64,000 bases of DNA from Lichenostomus cassidix (lineage: Eukaryota > Chordata > Aves > Passeriformes > Meliphagidae). Positions within the stretch are counted from its first letter, which is position 1, and the number at the start of each line of letters is the position of its first letter. The DNA is taken from NCBI GenBank assembly GCA_008360975.2, contig CM039211.1:19688943-19752942 (forward strand), in the 5' to 3' direction. The notes beneath the pieces were generated by a model. That model was not told the origin of the DNA, ran no database searches, and worked only from the letters and a program-made list of their open reading frames with translations. Below are positions 58,869-64,000 of this stretch, piece after piece. A program made the position numbers and the translations under genes.

Positions 58869-61800
58869 TATTAAAAATGGAAGATAGCCCTTTTATCAGT
58901 CTGTGATAGTAAAATGAATTTAATGGTAGTATATCCAATTGTATATTTTTAAGGTATTCTCCTGACTTTTTTATTCTTAGTTCAACTAAATTTCAAGAAG
59001 TTCCTGGGGTGTTTTTTAAACTCAAAATGAGCAAATGAGGCTGAAATCAACAAATATATTTGTTTTCTCAATTCCCAGATATTTCTGGCTAAGGAGAAAC
59101 TTAAGTTTGATTGTTTCATCAGCCTTGAATGCTGTTAATAACTAACTTTGAAATGAAAAATATGAATTTAAAAGGTGAATTTATGCACATTTATTTTAAG
59201 TACTAAATGCTTTCCAAACCATCTCTTTGTATGGTGCTATTTTAGTGCATATAATATTCTTCACACTTTGCACACTTTTCAAAAAATGCCTAATAAATGA
59301 TTCATTATGCAAAAGTTTAATATTGTAGTTAATACATGGGGTTTGTCTTTTTATGTTGCTCCTTCACAAACTGATTGCAACAATTCTTATGCAACCCATC
59401 ATTCTTTAATATCTCCTTAAATGTTGCCCCATCCCCAAAAGGTTAAATTGCTCTCCTTCCCCACCTATCACCTACAAAAATACCCAGATAGGAGAGATGA
59501 AAAAGCCAGGGGATGAGAAAAAGCTTCAGGTCTGTGTGCAAAAATTAAGCACATGACACTTGTTTGTCTGCAGGGAGCTGACTTAGCAGTGCAGATCTAA
59601 ACTGCTGGTCTTGTGTGGAATGGCTTATCTTAAACACCATGTGCTCTGCTGAAAAACAAAGAGGAAGTGTGATGTTTTCCTTTGAGGGGAATTGGACGAA
59701 TCAGTGTCTCTGATTTTACATTTAAGGTAGTTATGTTGAAAACTTTTTGGTCCATTAAGGAGGGGAGTAAACAACAGAATTGCATGGAGATTGCCACAGG
59801 AGTTCAAAGAACTGCCATCTCCCTGCCTAGTAAGTTTATGGTTATGTTACACCATGTAAACCAGGTGGTCTGAGAAGGAATATAAACCTATCAAATATTT
59901 TCGAAGCTGTAGTCCCTGACGGAGAGAAAATTTGATAATACTCGTGCACTGAATCCTTTTTAAATTGAAGGAGGTGGTTGGGTTCTGGACCTAAATAATT
60001 TTTCTTACTTTCATTATCTATCTTTTAACTGAAAGAGCCTGTCCCCAAAACACTGCCCATTCTTATAGTGATACCTTTAGTGGTTTTGACATTGAATTCT
60101 GTTTGTTTAAAGTGGATGCTTTACCTACAAACAGCTTGGAAATGCAAAACTTGACATTGGAAATGGAAAGCTCTTAAGTTTGTCTCAAAATAGCAAATGG
60201 CAAGTCTGTATAAGAAATGTAGTTGAGAAACATACCCTTTTGGCCTCACATACTAGTTACTACAAACCTGCTTGATTTGAAGGACAAATGCAAATGATTC
60301 TGTTTGATTTGCACACAGATATAGCTCAGGACTATCCAATTTCAGCTAGAAAGTGAAATATTTTTTATTATCTGCCTCTTTTACATAACTTTGTAAAAAC
60401 AGTAAAACTAAAATAACAGTCTGCAACTAGGAGGAATCAAAAAACCCAACATGAATTCAGGTACACAGTCTGCAAAGGGGTGAAAAGCACACAGAGGTGC
60501 AAGGACAGATCATGTGGTCTAACTTGTGAAATGAACAACCCTTCTTGTCCAGAATAGTCTGCCTTCACAGCAACTATATCTGGACAGGAGCTCCAACATA
60601 GTGGAGTATGCTGAAGCGAAACTTTCCATTTTCTTGAGCTCCCTACAAGCTACATCTTGACAAGGAGACTAAGAAACATCCCACATAATGGATGTCAGGA
60701 GTAAGTGTTAGACTAGAGGCATTATAAATCCAAAGCTTCACAGGTATGTTTGTTTAATACTTGGTGTTTAATTGTTAGTGGATAAGTTGTGTGGTAGATG
60801 AGGAGAAGTAAGCACATTTGAAGTCTTGGGTCATTTTCTCAGCCTCTCAGGAAACTTCCTCCAAGTTTCAGCACTACCAGCTGCAATTCTGGTTATAGAG
60901 TTGCATGCCATGTTTATGAAACTAAGGGCATTGATAGTAAAAACCTCTTTAATTATGAGTTCCTACTTCTTTATTTGACATTAAAATAAAAATCACTGTT
61001 ATGTTACTTATGATTTAAGTTGCATAAACAATTTTTAATATATGATAAGAAAAGGCGTCCAGTTTGGATTACCTACCATTCAATTGATATCTATTTAACA
61101 GTCTTGTACTTTAGAGGCAAAATATTTCATTTAACATGAGGAAAATACTCTTACCAACAGTTACATGGTAATAAAAGCTCATCAGAGAGTAGCTGTCAAA
61201 ACAGGTGACTACAACAACCTGCATCAAACTACATTGTGCATTAAACAACTCTCTTCTAAGCAGAGAATCTACAAGCATCTCTTCTTCACAACCCAAGAAT
61301 CTCTGCGTCTTATTCTAGGAAGGATTCCCACTGTTTTTTATAGACACAGAAAAGTGTATTGACTTTTTTTGCTCTTTTGTTCTGTTTTTTTCCCCCTAGC
61401 CATGAGCCCTAAGCATGTGTCCCTCTCAGAATTTTCCTGACCAGTTAAAGGCTGGGCTTAGAGATATTCCCCATTGTTTTTTCATTAGCCTGGCTGATAT
61501 GAATGGATTCCAGCAACAAACCATGTGAACTCAGTCCGGTTCTGATATGGAAGAAAAGCAATGTTAGTCTGTTATGTCTAACTTACAATACTAAGATAAT
61601 AACAGAAAGCCAATTATGACTAGGTCAAGAAAAATTAAATAAAATGTTAAAAGGATACTATTCAACCATTTATCATCCACCCAAGCATAATGTAAATATA
61701 GTGCTCCTAATGCCCTGCAATTCATTATTCCTAAAGCTTTTAAAGGCTGGTCTTAAGAGAAGAAGAAAAAAAATTAGCATGCAAAGAAGTATCAGTAACA

Positions 61801-61910
61801 TGAATTTCCTAAAGAAAGGAACATACTGAAAACTATTAAAGAAAAACAAAGTCTGCTTTTGAAAAAATGCCTGTGTTATGTTATTTTAATATTTTTGGTG
61901 ACTTTTTTTC

Positions 61911-61923
61911 ATTCATTCATTCA
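61911..61923. repeat. (ATTC)n short microsatellite
   Basis: Three ATTC units after a T-run, close to the 5' edge of the CR1 copy at 61940. Confidence 0.8.
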
Positions 61924-61939
61924 CTCTGATTTGGTCTAA

Positions 61940-62305
61940 CTTGAAGAAAAGGAGGCTGAGGAGCAACCTCGTTGCTCTGTGCAGCTTCCTGAAGCAGAAA
62001 ATGTGGAATGAAGGCACTGAGGTTTTCTCCTTGAGATCCAGCTACAAGACACATGGGAATAACTAAAACGTATGCTGGAAGGGTTCAGACACAGGCATTA
62101 GAAAGCATTTCTTCACTGAGAGGGTGGTGAGGCACTAGAAAAAGCCAATGCCCCAAGCTTCTGTGTGTTCAAGATGTATATGGACAGTGATGCTGTAATG
62201 TCTGCACAGCCCAGAAGTGCTCAGGCAGTTGGAACATGTGAGCTTTGTAGGTCATTTCCACTTGAAATATTCTGTTCTGTTCTATGCTATGCTATTCTTT
62301 ATATA
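61940..62305 (+). mobile_element. CR1 LINE 3' region, about 365 bp (plus strand)
   Basis: GAAGAAAAGGAGGCTGAGGAGCAACCTCGTTGC (61943), TTTCTTCACTGAGAGGGTGGTGAGGCACT (about 62108), GTGTTCAAGATGTATATGGACAG (about 62165) and CAGTTGGAACATGTGAGCTTTGTAGGTCATTTCC (about 62226) follow the sense CR1 3' order. The end is not the standard octamer but a 5-bp-periodic tail (TTCTG, TTCTG, TTCTA, TGCTA, TGCTA, TTCTT; about 62271-62300), which suggests a different CR1 subfamily. It is diverged and non-coding. Confidence 0.87.
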
Positions 62306-62338
62306 CATTTTATAGGAGTTACTAAGCCATAAACAGGT

Positions 62339-62359
62339 TCACACACACACACGCACACA
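62339..62359. repeat. (CA)n microsatellite
   Basis: An (AC)n run with one ACGC interruption, about 35 bp downstream of the CR1 tail. Confidence 0.9.
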
Positions 62360-64000
62360 TAAATATAAGATAAAATGTTGTATTATGGTTTGTGCACTAA
62401 TGAGTAAAAATTGGAACTACTGACCTTGTCTGAATGCACATTTACTGAAATACTGTGACAGTTTTTAACCAAGACTAAACTAAGTTTCAATTGCCTTTCT
62501 AGCCTTTGGCTGAATCACTGCAGTAGCACTTCAAAGCATAGGTTAGGGGTTTTTTTCTTTCCTTTGAAGTATCCAAACTATGTGATTCTTTCATTGATTC
62601 CATGAAAAAATGATGAAAAATTAATGGAACTATGTATTTCTATGGTATATTTGGCACCCAACAACAAAAACTTTCATATTTAATTTTTTTCCATATATGA
62701 ATTGCAGCTGAAATATGGACCATTTTAGTTTTCAGATATGAAATAATATGACTAAAAGCAAAACCTACTTATTGAAATTTCTGAAAGCCAGTGTGTTTCT
62801 ATCTGCCTGAAAGACCAAACTGCCTTGAAATCAGCACAGTCCCTTTACTCCTGACAATTTCCATGTAATTTCCACAATAATTATAATATGTTTAACTGCA
62901 AAAGAATGGAAATTATCATGAAAGGTTGCTTATTTTAATTAGCATTTTAAAATTAAATAAGAATTATCTATATACAGAGTCATTAAATGACATCAGGAGG
63001 CTGATGTAGAAACAACAAGGGGGAATGCAATATGGTTAATAGCTGATGTTTTCTTGGTGCACATTTTTTCCACCCAAGGCAAAGCATTTAAAAGCATTTC
63101 CTCTTAAAATAACAAAAAATTGGCTTTCTCTGTCCTGCAGAAACATCAGAGCTGAAGGAATAAACTTTAGATATTACTTATCAGAAATAACCATAAAAGC
63201 CTAAAAAGCAATTTTTATCTTTGGGAAATCATGCACTGTAATGAACTTCCAAAATGTTGGTTCATAATGAAAAAGGATTCATAAATTCTGGGGCCTTTCC
63301 TGTAATTCTTACCTTAGAAGCAAAACCAACATTTCCCTATGAACAAAAAACTGACCAAGAAATTAGTTTAAACCATGAAAACAGAAAAGGGAATCAGGAA
63401 AGATAATTTACTAATTTATGTCCTAACTCAAATTCTATATATTTTTCATGGAGCCCAGTTTAATCCATTTAATATTCTGGCATATGAACTTTCAGATATA
63501 CAAACTAATGCATGATTTTAAAAATTCTACATAAGCTGTGTGCCTGTGGTCCTGTAGGGTTATGACCCATTCACTATTTTGAAACCTGTTGCTCAGTGAC
63601 AGAAGTGTTTTTCATGGGTGAGGATTTTTATATTTACTAAAACCATATTAAAAGTAGGCTGAGGTTAAAATTATATAACACATGAAAGAATGCACAAGTA
63701 AAGGGATCAGTTAATGATTGGCAAGAGAATCTCAGCTATTTGTAACTGTTATTTATTCATGACATAAAAGCTTTAGAGAGGTGTCCATGGAGCTTATTAT
63801 TTCTAGACTGATAAACAAAGGCTGTTTCAAAGTTATTAAATTGTTTATGCACACCATTTTGAGAAATATAAATAATCCAATTGTGGTGGCATCAAGTTCT
63901 GAGACACAAGATTCCCTAATGCCCCACATCACCTAAGACAGAGAACTGGCACAGGATATGTGCCTCCAATTTAATGGCAAAATAATGCTTCATCACATGA
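62360..64000. other. No feature recognised
   Basis: AT-rich DNA to the end of the window. No exon, RNA gene or named repeat is visible. Confidence 0.5.

Larger units (their letters stand above)
55599..61939. other. AT-rich DNA with one GC-richer islet, no gene confirmed
   Basis: The only compositional outlier is about 57770-58020, rich in GC and CCACCC/CCTG words. It has several overlapping open frames on both strands, but none resembles a known protein. Also present are a perfect 17-bp duplication (57061-57094), an A/C-rich tract (57187-57242) and two small perfect hairpins (58485-58507, 58846-58868). Confidence 0.45.

Noticed and set aside
61404..61440. Possible exon after a long pyrimidine tract ending CCCCCTAG, with an ATG just inside
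   Set aside because: The frame stops after ten codons and there is no convincing donor site.

Overview
The window looks like nuclear DNA from a bird, probably a songbird (passerine). The evidence is its interspersed repeats. There are eight CR1 non-LTR retrotransposon copies, several carrying the avian CR1 3' end with its short tandem tail (ATTCTATG-type). There is an ERV LTR of the type I recognise as avian ERVL, two copies of a short ERVK-like LTR, and another avian LTR-like repeat. No bacterial, organellar or viral gene organisation is present. The DNA is AT-rich throughout, with only small GC-richer islets, most of them repeats. No convincing protein-coding gene, tRNA, rRNA or snRNA was found. 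The long ORFs are of chance length or lie inside repeats. The best hint of a host gene is one 41-nt candidate exon at 55558-55598 with good splice sites, so the window could be intronic or intergenic.

Layout. 1-10676: unique AT-rich DNA with low-complexity tracts. 10677-11282: degraded ERVL-type LTR on the minus strand with a duplicated end. 11972-12195: old CR1 scrap. 15683-16125: LTR-like dispersed repeat. 20575-21125: GC-richer, LTR-like segment. 21187-22985: long CR1 copy (minus) with a dead reverse transcriptase remnant. 23473-23512: 8-bp satellite. 23914-24174: solo LTR (minus). 27647-29345: second long CR1 copy (minus). 30001-30390: 90-bp near-perfect inverted repeat around a 210-bp spacer, the most unusual structure in the window. 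32079-32339: second copy of the same solo LTR with a perfect 6-bp target-site duplication. 32466-32580: CR1 scrap. 33722-34036: CR1 3' end (plus) with an expanded 17-unit octamer tail. 34037-50941: about 17 kb with no recognisable repeat or gene, apart from small palindromes and short duplications. 50942-51460: CR1 (minus). 52254-52828: GACA/GATA microsatellite and a G/T tract with a G-quadruplex motif. 55380-55441: CR1 3' scrap (plus). 55558-55598: candidate exon. 61940-62305: CR1 3' end (plus). 62306-64000: nothing recognisable.

Nothing here forms an operon or multi-gene system. The window reads as a typical avian intergenic or intronic landscape. The items most worth checking are the long inverted repeat, the structured octamer array, the LTR pair and the candidate exon.
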